64,000 nucleotides of DNA, from NCBI GenBank assembly GCA_020632695.1, contig JACKFB010000014.1, positions 62,001 through 126,000 on the forward strand, given 5' to 3'. This document shows, piece after piece, positions 7,357 to 20,540 of the stretch. Under the pieces are notes generated by a model that was not told the DNA's origin, did no database searches, and saw only the letters and a program-made list of their open reading frames with translations. Position numbers and translations under genes: made by a program. Position 1 is the first letter of the stretch. Each line of letters opens with the position of its first letter. This stretch comes from Deltaproteobacteria bacterium. GTDB lineage: Bacteria > Myxococcota_A > UBA9042 > PHBI01 > JACKFB01.

Positions 7357-10020
7357 TCACCGGGCGTCCTCGACGCAGCGGTCGGCGATGACGTGGCAGC
7401 GCCCGTCCTGGCAGGCCTCGGCGGTGCAGTCGACCCCGTCGTCGCAGGGGCGCGGCGCGTGCTCGCACGCCCCGGCGACGCAGGCGTCGTCGGTGCACGG
7501 GTCGCCGTCGTCGCAGCCGCCGGCCAGGGCACAGGGCACGCCGCAGCCCGCCCACTCGGCGCCCCAGAGCTGGATCGCGTGCAGCACCGGCCCGGCCCCG
7601 AGGCCCGCATCACCGTCGGCCTGGAACACCACCGACAGCGTGCCGACGCCGGGGCCGCCGAGGGCGATGTCGACCGTGACCGGCGCGTCGCCCTGCCCCA
7701 GGTCGGCGTCGGCGTCCCACAGCAGCGTACCGTCGCGGAACACCGACAGGTGGTCGGCGAAGGGGTCGGCCGGGTCCAGCTCCAGGCTCAGGGTGAGGCG
7801 CAGCGTGGCCTCGGGCGGCAGCGTCGCCGAGCCCCAGCGCAGGATCGCCAGGACCGGCGCCGAGCCGTAGTCGGCGGCGAGGCCCGTGGCATCCCCGAGG
7901 CGCAGGTGGCCCGCGTCCTCGACCCAGCCGAGCCCGCCGTTCGGGGCGAGGAGCTCGACGTCGGGAGGCAGCGCGGCCAGGTCCAGCTCGCGCGCGAGGG
8001 CCGGCGTGGCCACGAGGGGGGTGAAGCTGCAGTCGGCCGGGTCGTTGCCCGCGGCGCCTGGGGGCGCGGCGCAGGCGTCGACCGTGCAGGGGTCGCCGTC
8101 GTCGCACTCGGCCTGCTCCAGCGTGCACAGGGACTCGGCGTCGCAGGGAGCGTCGGCGCAGGGCGCGCCGGGCAGGCAGACCACGGGCACGGACTGGCAG
8201 GCGCCCGACTGGCAGCGCTCGGCGTCGCAGGGGTCGCCGTCGTCGCACTGACCGTCCAGCACGCACCCGGGAGAGGCCGCGCACGCAGGCGCCAGCGAGA
8301 CGATCCGCAGGGTGCCGATCGCCGCGCCGCCGACCAGCGCCGGCGCCCCCCGCGCGCGGAAGCGCAGGGTCAGGGGCGCGCCGGCCGCGAGCCCCGGCGG
8401 CAGGGCCACCTGCAGCGTGCGCGCCCCCGTGCCGCTCGTCTGCAGCACGGGCTGGCCGTCCAGGTGCACCTCGAAGCGGTCGCCGGTGAGGGCGTCGTCG
8501 GCCGTGGCCAGCGCCACCTCCAGCTCGAGCACGCGACCCGCGGCGCCGGCCACCGGCAACGGGAGCGTCGCGCGGCCATCGGCGGGCAGGCCGCCGATGC
8601 CTACGTCGCGCGGCATGTAGAGCACGTCTCCGCCCAGCTCGGAGAAGGGCTCGGGCAGCGCCGACGCCGGAAACACGGCCCAGGTCGGCGAGCCGATGGG
8701 CTGCTGGGTGGACCAGCTCGCCAGCGGGTGGGGGCCGCTCCAGTCCTCGAGCGGCTCGCTGGTCAGCGGCGCGCCCAGGCTGGCGCAACCCGCGGGCCCG
8801 CAGCCATCGACCGTGCAGGGATCGCCGTCGTCGCAGGGGTCGGGCGCCGAGACGCACTGGCCGCCCAGGCAGGAGTCCACGGTGCACGGGTCGCCGTCGT
8901 CACAGTCGCGCGGCACGCCGCCGCAGCTCCCGCCGGGCAGACAGCGCGGCTCCAGACAGGGGTCGACCACGGGGCAGCCGGCGTCGATGACGCAGGCGCC
9001 GGGCGCGCAGCCGTCGGGCGCCGCGACCTCCAGACGGACGGCGTCCAGCCAGGCGCCGCCGGGGAGCTGGCCCGGCCCGCCCTGGGCGACGAAGCGGAAC
9101 GACACGACCACCGGTGAGCCGGCGAGGCCGAGCAGCGGCACGCGGAAGGTCTCGAAGCCCTCGGTGTGGACCAGGGTGAGGCGCAGCACGCCGTTGACCC
9201 GCACCTCGACGCGAGCGGGCGAGGCCGGCGCGAGGGCCAGCCGCAGCGCGAAGGCGAGCTGGGCGGTGTCGCCGAAGCCGGGGACCGGGACGGTGAGGAT
9301 CGCCGTCGCGTCGGTGAGCGGGCCGCCGTAGCCCAGCGGCGAGGCCTGGGGGTTGCCCCCGTAGAGCGTGTAGCCGCCCTCGGGGGCGTCGTCGGTGGCC
9401 TTGGGCGTCCAGCCGTAGCCGCCGGGCTGGGCGATGACGGTGGCCGCGGCGTCGCCGGGCTCGAACCCGGTGACGGCCACGGTGGTGACGGGCGGCAGGA
9501 GCTCGTGCACGCAGAGCGAGGCGAGGCAGCGGTCCTCGGTGCAGGGGTCGCCGTCGTCGCAGAGCTCGCGCTGGCAGACCGGAGGGCCCGCGTCCGGCGG
9601 CGGCAGCTCCGAGCCCCCATCGTCGGGCAGCTCCGGGCCCGGCTCCACGTCGAGAGCAGCGTCGCCGACCTCCGCGTCCGCCGACCCGTCGGGCCCCTCC
9701 GCGTCGCCGCCGTCCGCACCCGGGTCCGACAGCTCAGTCCCCGCGTCCGCGGTGTCCCCCGCGTCGCCAGGCCCCTCCGCCGCGTCGCCCGGGTCGGGCG
9801 CGCCCTCGTCTCGCCCTCCCCGATCATCGTCAGCGCGCAGCTCGGCCGCGTCGTCGGGCCGCTGGTCCGTCCCGTCGCGCGCGTCGCCGGGCGCCTCGCC
9901 GCCGGCGCAGGCCGCGAGGCAGAACCCGACACACACCAGCGCCCGCGAGGGTGCGGCGCTGCGCTCCCGCCGTCGGCGCTGCGCCCTGCCAGCCTCTGGG
10001 AACAGCCCGATACGTCTCAT
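7357..10020 (-). CDS. Large cysteine-rich lipoprotein with DPC repeats and alternating beta-sandwich domains
   Basis: An 887-residue predicted lipoprotein. A basic N-region (RRRRER) and hydrophobic segment lead to lipobox CLAAC (Cys38). Residues about 40-150 are an acidic, Asp/Gly/Ala-rich linker, probably a spacer through the envelope. The rest alternates at least three domains of about 170 residues (each with GxxLxLRFRxxG-like strands, reminiscent of carbohydrate-binding or LamG-like sandwiches) with cysteine repeats of the type CDDGDPCTxDxC, at least ten copies in total. This architecture is common in Myxococcota surface proteins of unknown function. No strong ribosome site is visible before ATG 10020. 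The next gene downstream on the same strand is another Cys-rich lipoprotein, after a 116-bp gap. Confidence 0.75.
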   Translation of the reverse strand: MRRIGLFPEAGRAQRRRRERSAAPSRALVCVGFCLAACAGGEAPGDARDGTDQRPDDAAELRADDDRGGRDEGAPDPGDAAEGPGDAGDTADAGTELSDPGADGGDAEGPDGSADAEVGDAALDVEPGPELPDDGGSELPPPDAGPPVCQRELCDDGDPCTEDRCLASLCVHELLPPVTTVAVTGFEPGDAAATVIAQPGGYGWTPKATDDAPEGGYTLYGGNPQASPLGYGGPLTDATAILTVPVPGFGDTAQLAFALRLALAPASPARVEVRVNGVLRLTLVHTEGFETFRVPLLGLAGSPVVVSFRFVAQGGPGQLPGGAWLDAVRLEVAAPDGCAPGACVIDAGCPVVDPCLEPRCLPGGSCGGVPRDCDDGDPCTVDSCLGGQCVSAPDPCDDGDPCTVDGCGPAGCASLGAPLTSEPLEDWSGPHPLASWSTQQPIGSPTWAVFPASALPEPFSELGGDVLYMPRDVGIGGLPADGRATLPLPVAGAAGRVLELEVALATADDALTGDRFEVHLDGQPVLQTSGTGARTLQVALPPGLAAGAPLTLRFRARGAPALVGGAAIGTLRIVSLAPACAASPGCVLDGQCDDGDPCDAERCQSGACQSVPVVCLPGAPCADAPCDAESLCTLEQAECDDGDPCTVDACAAPPGAAGNDPADCSFTPLVATPALARELDLAALPPDVELLAPNGGLGWVEDAGHLRLGDATGLAADYGSAPVLAILRWGSATLPPEATLRLTLSLELDPADPFADHLSVFRDGTLLWDADADLGQGDAPVTVDIALGGPGVGTLSVVFQADGDAGLGAGPVLHAIQLWGAEWAGCGVPCALAGGCDDGDPCTDDACVAGACEHAPRPCDDGVDCTAEACQDGRCHVIADRCVEDAR

Positions 10021-10161
10021 TCGGAGAGTCTACATCGAACACCGCCCATCGCTGCGAGGGCGGCCGATCGCTTTTCTGGACAGCACCTCGAGCCGCCCCG
10101 ACCCTTTCATCGCACGGTCGGGCGCCAGCTCGGCCGCCGACTCGCGAGGAGGATCCAGACC

Positions 10162-10602
10162 ATGAGCGCAGCGGCCCCCACATCCCCCTCCGATGGAACC
10201 GCCCGCGGCGACAATCGCCTGGTCGTCGTCCCGCCTGCGCCAGCGATCCTCCCCTTCCCGGTCGGCGAGGGCGACGATCTCGCCGTGGCCCTGCGCGAGC
10301 AGCTCGGTCGCATCTCGCGCCACTACGCGCGCGACGTGGGCGATCTGCGCCAGCGCCTCTCCGACGCGCGCGCAGCCGAGGAGCTGGCCCGGCGCCGCGC
10401 CGCCCAGGCCGAGACCGAGGCCAGCGAGGCCCGCGCCGAGGCCAACGGCCTGCGCCGCGTGCTGGCGGTCACCCAGCTCCACCTCGAGGACGCCCGCGAC
10501 CGCCACGACGTCCTGGCGTCGGCCATGGACATCCCCTGGTACCGGATGATGCAGCGCCGCGCCGCCATGCGGCAGGTGCGACGGCTGACCCCCGAGCGCT
10601 GA
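10162..10602 (+). CDS. Small coiled-coil protein of unknown function
   Basis: A 146-residue protein with no signal peptide. Residues about 45-120 form a charged, heptad-like helix (repeats of ARRRAAQAETEASEARAE type) that should be a coiled coil; the C-terminus is strongly basic (RMMQRRAAMRQVRR). GAGGAGG lies about nine bases before ATG 10162. No family was recognised. It precedes the DUF2325-like gene by 116 bp on the same strand and may be co-transcribed with it. The basic tail and coiled coil would suit a nucleic-acid- or membrane-associated adaptor, but this is inference. Confidence 0.65.
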   Translation: MSAAAPTSPSDGTARGDNRLVVVPPAPAILPFPVGEGDDLAVALREQLGRISRHYARDVGDLRQRLSDARAAEELARRRAAQAETEASEARAEANGLRRVLAVTQLHLEDARDRHDVLASAMDIPWYRMMQRRAAMRQVRRLTPER

Positions 10603-10718
10603 GCCCGCGCGCCGCGCGCCCGGAATGTGGTCTGGCGCCGGTCGGTTGTGCCAGTCTGGGTCGCAGACCGGCCGGAGTCAGCTCGTAGCTCCGGGCGCGT
10701 TGCGTCCGGGAGACTCCG

Positions 10719-12941
<2,223 letters not shown>

Positions 12942-12962
12942 CCCGGCCGGACCGCGCGCCGG

Positions 12963-13427
12963 TCAGAGCAGGGTCGCGGCGTCGTCGTAGAGCAGCATCT
13001 GCATCAGGAAGCTGCCGATGACCCGCTCGTCCTCGGGCGTCAGGCGCGAGAACGCCAGCGAGACCTCGTAGAGCGTGCCGTCGGGCCCCTCCTCGTCGGG
13101 CTCGCTGCGCACCACCACCGCGTTGGTGACCACGTCGTGGAAGCCGACCTCGCCCTCGCGATCGGCCAGCGGCAGGGACATCGCCAGCTCGAAGCGCTCG
13201 AAGAGCTCGAAATACGACGGGAAGGTGGCGCGCAGCCCCGACAGGCAGACGTCGACGGTCATCCCGTGCAGCGGCGGCTGATCGTCGGCCACGGTGAGGC
13301 TGACCGGGAAGGCGAGCCGGATGCGCGGGTAGACCCGCCGCTCGGTCTGGGCACGGCGCGGCCAGCTATGTGCAGGACGCCGGGTATGCTTCATGAGCGA
13401 GGGGTCCATGGGGGGTCGGAGCATCAT
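12963..13427 (-). CDS. PilZ-domain protein with altered c-di-GMP motif
   Basis: A 154-residue protein. The segment RRVYPRIRLAFPVSL gives the RxxxR motif (RVYPR) of PilZ domains, and TVDVCLSGLRA follows about 25 residues later where [D/N]xSxxG is expected. In that second motif the usual Ser is Cys (D-V-C-L-S-G), so cyclic-di-GMP binding may be weakened. The remainder forms the PilZ barrel (VTNAVVVRSEPDEE). No membrane segment or partner domain is present, so it would be a stand-alone cytosolic effector, perhaps for motility or polysaccharide control. The exact start is uncertain: in-frame ATGs at 13427, 13409 and 13394 all lack a clear ribosome site. It follows the sigma factor gene by 51 bp and may be co-transcribed with it. 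Confidence 0.75.
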   Translation of the reverse strand: MMLRPPMDPSLMKHTRRPAHSWPRRAQTERRVYPRIRLAFPVSLTVADDQPPLHGMTVDVCLSGLRATFPSYFELFERFELAMSLPLADREGEVGFHDVVTNAVVVRSEPDEEGPDGTLYEVSLAFSRLTPEDERVIGSFLMQMLLYDDAATLL

Positions 13428-13478
13428 CGTGCCGCATGGCCGCGCTGGCCCGCAACCGGCTCGCCGCGCGTGCGAGCT

Positions 13479-14579
13479 TCAGTGCAGCATCTCGACGATC
13501 ACGTCGTCGTCCAGCTCGTTCTCCAGGAAGGTCTTGAGGCGCGTCTTGATCCGCACCTCGAGCTGGCGCACCCGCTCCTTGGACACGCCGAAGCGGTTGC
13601 CCAGGTCCTCGAGGCGGATCGGATCCTCCGACTGGAGCCGCTCGTCCCAGATCGCGCGCTCCCGCTCGTCGAGCAGCTCGCGGAAGCGCGTGAAGGCCTC
13701 CTGGAGCGCCTGCTGGACCTCGCCCCCGCGCGCCGCCGTCTCGGGATCCTCGAAGGTGTCGCCCGCGTAGTTGTCGCCGCGGGTGCGCCCCTCCTCGTCG
13801 CCGTAGATCGGCACGTCGAAGCTCACCATCCGCTGGTCCAGGATGGGCGCCAGCTCGGTGACGTCCTCGGGCTGCACTCCCACCCGCTCGGCCAGCAGCT
13901 TGGGCGTCGCCTCCAGCCCCTCCTGCTGGAGCTGCCGCCGCTCCCGGTCCAGCCGCCAGAAGAGCTTGCGCGCCGCCCGCGACCCGGCGTGCACCAGGTG
14001 CTTGTTCTCCTGGATGAAGGCCAGGATGCGCGCCCGGATCCAGAAGCGGGCGTAGCTCGGGAAGGGCACCCCCCGGTCGGCGTCGAACTTGCGGATGGCC
14101 TCCGCCAGCCCGACGTTGCCTTCGGAGACCAGATCCATCACGTCGGCCCACTGCCGCCGGAACTGGAAGGCGATCTTCACCACCAACCGCAGGTTGGACG
14201 CCACCAGGCGCGCGGCGGCCTCGGCGTCGCCGTCGCGCTGGTAGCGCTCGGCCAGGCGCGTCTGCTCCTCGATGGGCAGGATCTCCACGTCCTGTAGCCG
14301 AGCCAGATAGACGTTGAGCGCGTTCATGCGCTCGGGCAGGCGCCGGGCGCGCACGACCGGGAGGTGGGTGGCGGAGGACACCTCGATCACCGGCCCGTCC
14401 GACGCCTCGTCGTCGTCCTCGTCCTCGTCCTCGTCGGCGTCCTCGTCGAGGGTCAGCAGACTCTCGAGATCGGCGTCGGCGGGCTCCGAGTCGTCGTCCC
14501 GGTCGTCGCCGCTCGCGGGGTCGGGCGAGACACCGCCGGAGGAGCGTGGCGCGCGCTGCTTTGTCGGTCGCTGGCTCAT
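13479..14579 (-). CDS. rpoH: RpoH-like (sigma-32 group) RNA polymerase sigma factor with acidic N-terminal extension
   Basis: A 366-residue sigma-70-family factor. Region 2 is clear (SNLRLVVKIA, DVMDLVSEGNVGLAEAIRKFD, SYARFWIRARI), and AARKLFWRLDRER after it corresponds to the RpoH box (QRKLFFNLR in Escherichia coli). Region 4.2 is LEDLGNRFGVSKERVRQLEVRIKTRL. It is longer than typical RpoH (about 285 residues) because of an acidic N-terminal extension of about 75 residues, with a run of Asp/Glu at residues 45-58. It is divergently transcribed from clpB, a classical sigma-32 target, which supports a heat-shock role. The PilZ gene follows on the same strand. A non-RpoH alternative sigma of group 3 cannot be fully excluded. 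Confidence 0.8.
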   Translation of the reverse strand: MSQRPTKQRAPRSSGGVSPDPASGDDRDDDSEPADADLESLLTLDEDADEDEDEDDDEASDGPVIEVSSATHLPVVRARRLPERMNALNVYLARLQDVEILPIEEQTRLAERYQRDGDAEAAARLVASNLRLVVKIAFQFRRQWADVMDLVSEGNVGLAEAIRKFDADRGVPFPSYARFWIRARILAFIQENKHLVHAGSRAARKLFWRLDRERRQLQQEGLEATPKLLAERVGVQPEDVTELAPILDQRMVSFDVPIYGDEEGRTRGDNYAGDTFEDPETAARGGEVQQALQEAFTRFRELLDERERAIWDERLQSEDPIRLEDLGNRFGVSKERVRQLEVRIKTRLKTFLENELDDDVIVEMLH

Positions 14580-14659
14580 CCGCCTCCCCGTATCACGCCA
14601 CGCGGCCGCCCGGTTCCCCGGACGGGCCCACCGCCTTGACCCGTGAGCGCCCCGTGCTT

Positions 14660-14789
14660 CCCGTCATGCGAGGACGGGCCGTACGCAGTTCAGTCAAAGG
14701 CGCAATCGGCGCTTCTGTAGCGCACCCGCCGGGGGGGAGGCAACCCCCGGGCACGGACGGTCCCCGGCACCGGCTCCGCTGGCAGCGGA
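14660..14789. promoter_or_regulatory. Three consecutive inverted repeats in the divergent sigma factor-clpB region
   Basis: The 268-bp gap contains hairpins CCCGTC-N7-GACGGG (14660-14678), CCGGGGG-N8-CCCCCGG (14729-14750) and TCCGCT-GGC-AGCGGA (14775-14789), the last about 60 bases before the clpB ATG. A TTGAC stretch lies at 14636-14640, but I find no convincing -10 element at the right distance for either sigma-70 or sigma-32, and no CIRCE element. The hairpins could be operators or leader-RNA structures. Confidence 0.4.
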
Positions 14790-14847
14790 ACCGCACAAGT
14801 GCGTGAAAGAACTGGCGTGAGGCCAGCGAGCACCATCAGGAGAGGCC

Positions 14848-17447
<2,600 letters not shown>

Positions 17448-17448
<1 letters not shown>

Positions 17449-17471
17449 TCGGTTCGGTCCGACCGACCGAT
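17448..17471 (+). terminator. Hairpin directly after clpB
   Basis: A nearly perfect inverted repeat, ATCGGTTCGGTC followed by GACCGACCGAT, starts in the last base of the clpB stop codon. There is no T-run behind it, so an intrinsic terminator is possible but not certain. Confidence 0.45.
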
Positions 17472-17589
17472 TCTGAAAGAAGCCTCTCAAGCTTCCGAGC
17501 GCAATGGCCGTTGATACTCGCGAACCGGAAAGGCCACGCGGGTGCTGGTCGGCCGGCCATGAACCACGCTCAGCAGTACGGAGGCCGCC

Positions 17590-19440
17590 TTGAACACGAG
17601 GAACTCGCTCACCCACATCTTCGCCGCAGCATCGCTGTATGGCGCATCACTCATGGGATTCGGCGCCTGCGCCGACGCCCCCGCCCCGGCCCCGGCCGAG
17701 GCGCCTGACGACGGGATCGGGCTCAGCGCCGCTGAGCTCGGTTCCGTGCTCGCTTCCTGCTCGACCGCCGGAAGCAGCGGGTACGACTCCGACACGAAGA
17801 CCCTGACCTTGGCCCTGGGCGGCGGCGTGACCGAGGTGGTCATCGCGGTGCCCAACAAGCAGCTCGCGGTCAACCACAACCCCTGCGTCGACTCGAACGG
17901 CGTCGCGCTCACCACGACCAGCGTGAAGAAGATCGTGGTCAACGGCACGACCGGCGACGACGAGGTCATCATCGACGCGGCGCCCGGCTCCTTCGGCGGC
18001 ATCTTCTCGGTCCAGGGCGGCATCACCGTCGACATGGGCGGCGGCACGGGCGACGCGTTCAAGGTCCGGGGCAGCTCGGGCGTCGACAAGTGGACGGTCG
18101 GCGTCTCCGGCTCCGACACCTTCTTCGAGCTGTCGGGCGACAAGAACGCCGACGTCATGGTGAGCAACGCCGAGTCCTTCGTCATCGCCCTGGGCGACGG
18201 CGCGGACACCTTCACCGGCGCCGGCGGCGCCATCTCGGCTGCGCACCTGGCCGACGGCGTCACCTCGCTCAGCGCGGTCACCGACGACCTGGTCATCAAC
18301 GGCGGCGCGGGCAACGACACCCTCACCGGCGGCGACGGCGACGACACCATCAGCGGCGGCGACGGCGACGACACCTTCAAGGCCGCGGCCGTGGCCGACG
18401 GCGCCGACACGCTGGCCGGCGGCGCGGGCACCGACACCGCGGACTACAGCGCGCGCACCGGCGACCTCACCGTCACCCTGGACGGCGTCGCGAATGATGG
18501 GCTCGCCAGCGAGACCGACAACGTCGGTACCGATGTCGAGAACATCACGGGCGGCGCGGGCGACGACACGCTGACCGGCAGCAACATCGGCAACAAGATC
18601 CTCGGCGGCGACGGCGACGACACGCTCTCGGGCGGCACCGGCAACGGCGACTGCACGCTGGACGTGGACGTGCTCGAGGGCGGCGCGGGCGACGACATCT
18701 TCAACCAGGGCAGCGCGGCCGACTGCGGCGACTCCATGGTCGGCGGCGCCGGCACCGACACCGCCAACTACGGCTCGCGCACCAACGACCTGACCATCGA
18801 CATCGACAACTCGTCCGACGACGGCGAGGCCGCCGAGGGCGACAACGTCAAGACCGACGTCGAGAAGGTCGTCGGCGGCGCGGGCGACGACGTCATCACC
18901 GGCAGCTCCGGGGCGGACATCCTCGACGGTGGCGCGGGCGACGACACGCTCAGCGGCGCGGCGGGCGACGACACCTTCCTCGAGGGCGCGGCCGACAGCG
19001 GCTCGGACGTCATGAACGGCGGCCTCGGGACCGACACCGTCGACTACAGCGCGCGGGTGGCCGACCTCACGGTGACCCTGTGCATGGACTCCGCCGCGGC
19101 GACCGGCGACTCCACCGTGGGCGACTGCGCGACCCACAACGACGGGCTCGCCGGCGAGCTGGACCAGCTCATCAACATCGAGGGCGTCCAGGCCGGAACC
19201 GGCGACGACGACATCACCGGGTCCACCGGCAACGACACCCTGGAGGGCGGCGCCGGCGACGACACCATCGCTGGCGGTGGCGGCGCGGACAGCATCTTCG
19301 GTGACGACGACGACGACACGCTGACCGGCGGCGACGGCGACGACTACATCGACGGCGGCGCGGGCACCGACACCGGCGACGGCGAGGCGGGCGACGGCGA
19401 CATCTGCACCCAGGTGACGCCGACCAACTGCGAGCTCTGA
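17590..19440 (+). CDS. RTX/hemolysin-type calcium-binding repeat protein, probable lipoprotein
   Basis: A 616-residue protein. TTG 17590 is the best start because GGAGG precedes it by five bases; the nearby ATG at 17559 is out of frame. The leader ends in FGAC (about residue 27), a possible lipobox, followed by an Ala/Pro linker. From about residue 235 to the C-terminus there are many nonapeptides of the GGxGxDxLx type (GGAGNDTLTGGDGDDTISGGDGDD), arranged in blocks separated by DTADYSARTGDLTVTLDG spacers that are repeated four to five times. Such repeats bind calcium and fold into parallel beta-rolls outside the cell. No protease, lipase or adenylate-cyclase domain is present, so a structural or adhesive role is more likely than toxin activity. 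It lies alone between two hairpin regions. Confidence 0.85.
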   Translation: MNTRNSLTHIFAAASLYGASLMGFGACADAPAPAPAEAPDDGIGLSAAELGSVLASCSTAGSSGYDSDTKTLTLALGGGVTEVVIAVPNKQLAVNHNPCVDSNGVALTTTSVKKIVVNGTTGDDEVIIDAAPGSFGGIFSVQGGITVDMGGGTGDAFKVRGSSGVDKWTVGVSGSDTFFELSGDKNADVMVSNAESFVIALGDGADTFTGAGGAISAAHLADGVTSLSAVTDDLVINGGAGNDTLTGGDGDDTISGGDGDDTFKAAAVADGADTLAGGAGTDTADYSARTGDLTVTLDGVANDGLASETDNVGTDVENITGGAGDDTLTGSNIGNKILGGDGDDTLSGGTGNGDCTLDVDVLEGGAGDDIFNQGSAADCGDSMVGGAGTDTANYGSRTNDLTIDIDNSSDDGEAAEGDNVKTDVEKVVGGAGDDVITGSSGADILDGGAGDDTLSGAAGDDTFLEGAADSGSDVMNGGLGTDTVDYSARVADLTVTLCMDSAAATGDSTVGDCATHNDGLAGELDQLINIEGVQAGTGDDDITGSTGNDTLEGGAGDDTIAGGGGADSIFGDDDDDTLTGGDGDDYIDGGAGTDTGDGEAGDGDICTQVTPTNCEL

Positions 19441-19451
19441 GCCTCCTCCCT

Positions 19452-19489
19452 CCGCCAGGCACCCCGAGCCCATCGGGGCCGCCTGGCGG
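19452..19489 (+). terminator. Cruciform hairpin after the RTX gene
   Basis: Outer stem CCGCCAGGC/GCCTGGCGG encloses an inner stem CCCCGA/TCGGGG. It lies 12 bases after the RTX stop codon. No T-run follows. It probably ends or protects the RTX transcript. Confidence 0.5.
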
Positions 19490-19513
19490 ATGGGGAGCCC
19501 GGTTCCGAACCCG

Positions 19514-19548
19514 GACGAGAGCTCGCCAGCGGCCGGCGGGCTCTCGTC
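19514..19548 (+). terminator. Second hairpin after the RTX gene, with short T-tract
   Basis: GACGAGAGC pairs with GCTCTCGTC across a 17-base G/C-rich loop and is followed by ATTTC. It is the better intrinsic terminator candidate of the two and also lies 80 bp upstream of the protease gene. Confidence 0.5.
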
Positions 19549-19627
19549 ATTTCACCCCAGGCCCCTGCCCACGTCGATGGCCACGCCTCCCTGCGGAGGC
19601 AGGTGCGGCCCGACTCCGGAGGCACCC

Positions 19628-20536
19628 ATGAACCGCACCCACCGATTGCTCGGCGCCATGGCAGCCGTGCTCGTGTTCCAAGCGCCGGCGGCTCTGGCCT
19701 ACGACTGGTTCCTGGCGCCCACGTCGTCGCAGCCGATGCGCTGGTTCCGCGACACGGTCGAGGTGCGGGTCAGCACCGTCGAGCCGGCCGAGCTGCCCTG
19801 GTTCAAGATGCGCGACCGGGTGGAGCAGGCCTTCGCCACCTGGGCCGAGGTCCCCGACTGCCGGGTCCCGCGCATCGAGGTGGTCGGCACCACCAAGGCC
19901 CAGACGATCACCACCCCGCAGAGCCTCGACGACGAGCCCGACAACGTCGTCGTGTTCATCAAGTCGGCCAACAAGTGGGCCGCGCTGCCGGGAGCGCTGC
20001 CGGGGACCATCGCGCTGACCTTCATCTCGCACGTGCCCTCGACCGGCGAGATCATCGACGCCGACATCGCGTTCAACGACGCGGCGTTCAAGTTCACGGT
20101 GGACGACGAGGCCGAGCTGGGGGTGGACCTGCTCAGCGCCATCACCCACGAGAGCGGACACTTCCTGGGGCTCGGTCACAGCGACGACCCCGAGGCGAGC
20201 ATGTACGCCGACTACGGGACGAAGGGCTCCGACCGCCTGGCTGCGCGCACCCTGGCGCCCGATGACATCGAGGGCGTCTGCGCGCTGTACGAGGGGGCTC
20301 CGTGGGAGCCCCAAGGCGGCGACGGCACCGAGGAGCAGCCGATCGTGAGCGCTCCGGCGGCCCAGGGCTGCGCGGGAGGCTCACCCGCCGAGTCGATGCC
20401 CTGGTGGCTGGGCGCGCTGGTCCTGCTGGTGCTCGCCCGCCGGCGCATGGCCGCCGCGGTCGGGCTGCGGCAGGGGGGCACCCGGACCCTGGCGCCAGCG
20501 ACCCACTCGGGCCGCCCCCACGTGTCGCCCCGCTGA
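19628..20536 (+). CDS. Secreted matrixin-like zinc metalloprotease with MYXO-CTERM-type anchor
   Basis: A 302-residue protein. A Sec signal peptide ends near ALA-YDWF (about residue 24). The zinc motif HESGHFLGLGHS (residues about 173-184) matches HExxHxxGxxH of metzincins, and SMYADYG downstream is the Met-turn. Near the C-terminus a Cys-Gly motif (GCAGG), a hydrophobic segment (WWLGALVLLVLA) and RRR form a MYXO-CTERM-type sorting signal, known only from Myxococcota. Unusually, 29 residues follow the Arg cluster, whereas such tails normally end there. GGAGG precedes ATG 19628. It probably cleaves extracellular or surface proteins; its substrate is unknown. It converges with the next gene, 4 bp apart. 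Confidence 0.85.
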   Translation: MNRTHRLLGAMAAVLVFQAPAALAYDWFLAPTSSQPMRWFRDTVEVRVSTVEPAELPWFKMRDRVEQAFATWAEVPDCRVPRIEVVGTTKAQTITTPQSLDDEPDNVVVFIKSANKWAALPGALPGTIALTFISHVPSTGEIIDADIAFNDAAFKFTVDDEAELGVDLLSAITHESGHFLGLGHSDDPEASMYADYGTKGSDRLAARTLAPDDIEGVCALYEGAPWEPQGGDGTEEQPIVSAPAAQGCAGGSPAESMPWWLGALVLLVLARRRMAAAVGLRQGGTRTLAPATHSGRPHVSPR

Positions 20537-20540
20537 TCGG

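Noticed and set aside
10603..10718. Possible tRNA or small RNA in the gap before the DUF2325-like gene
   Set aside because: No cloverleaf, anticodon arm or CCA-like end could be assembled; only a partial inverted repeat GGTCTGG/CCAGTCT-like was seen.
14775..14795. Sigma-54 promoter TGGCA-N-GC before clpB
   Set aside because: The -12 box is CCGC rather than TTGC and the sequence is mostly explained by the hairpin there.
17559..17590. ATG 17559 as start of the RTX gene
   Set aside because: It is out of frame with the repeat-coding region, whereas TTG 17590 has an ideal ribosome site and signal peptide.
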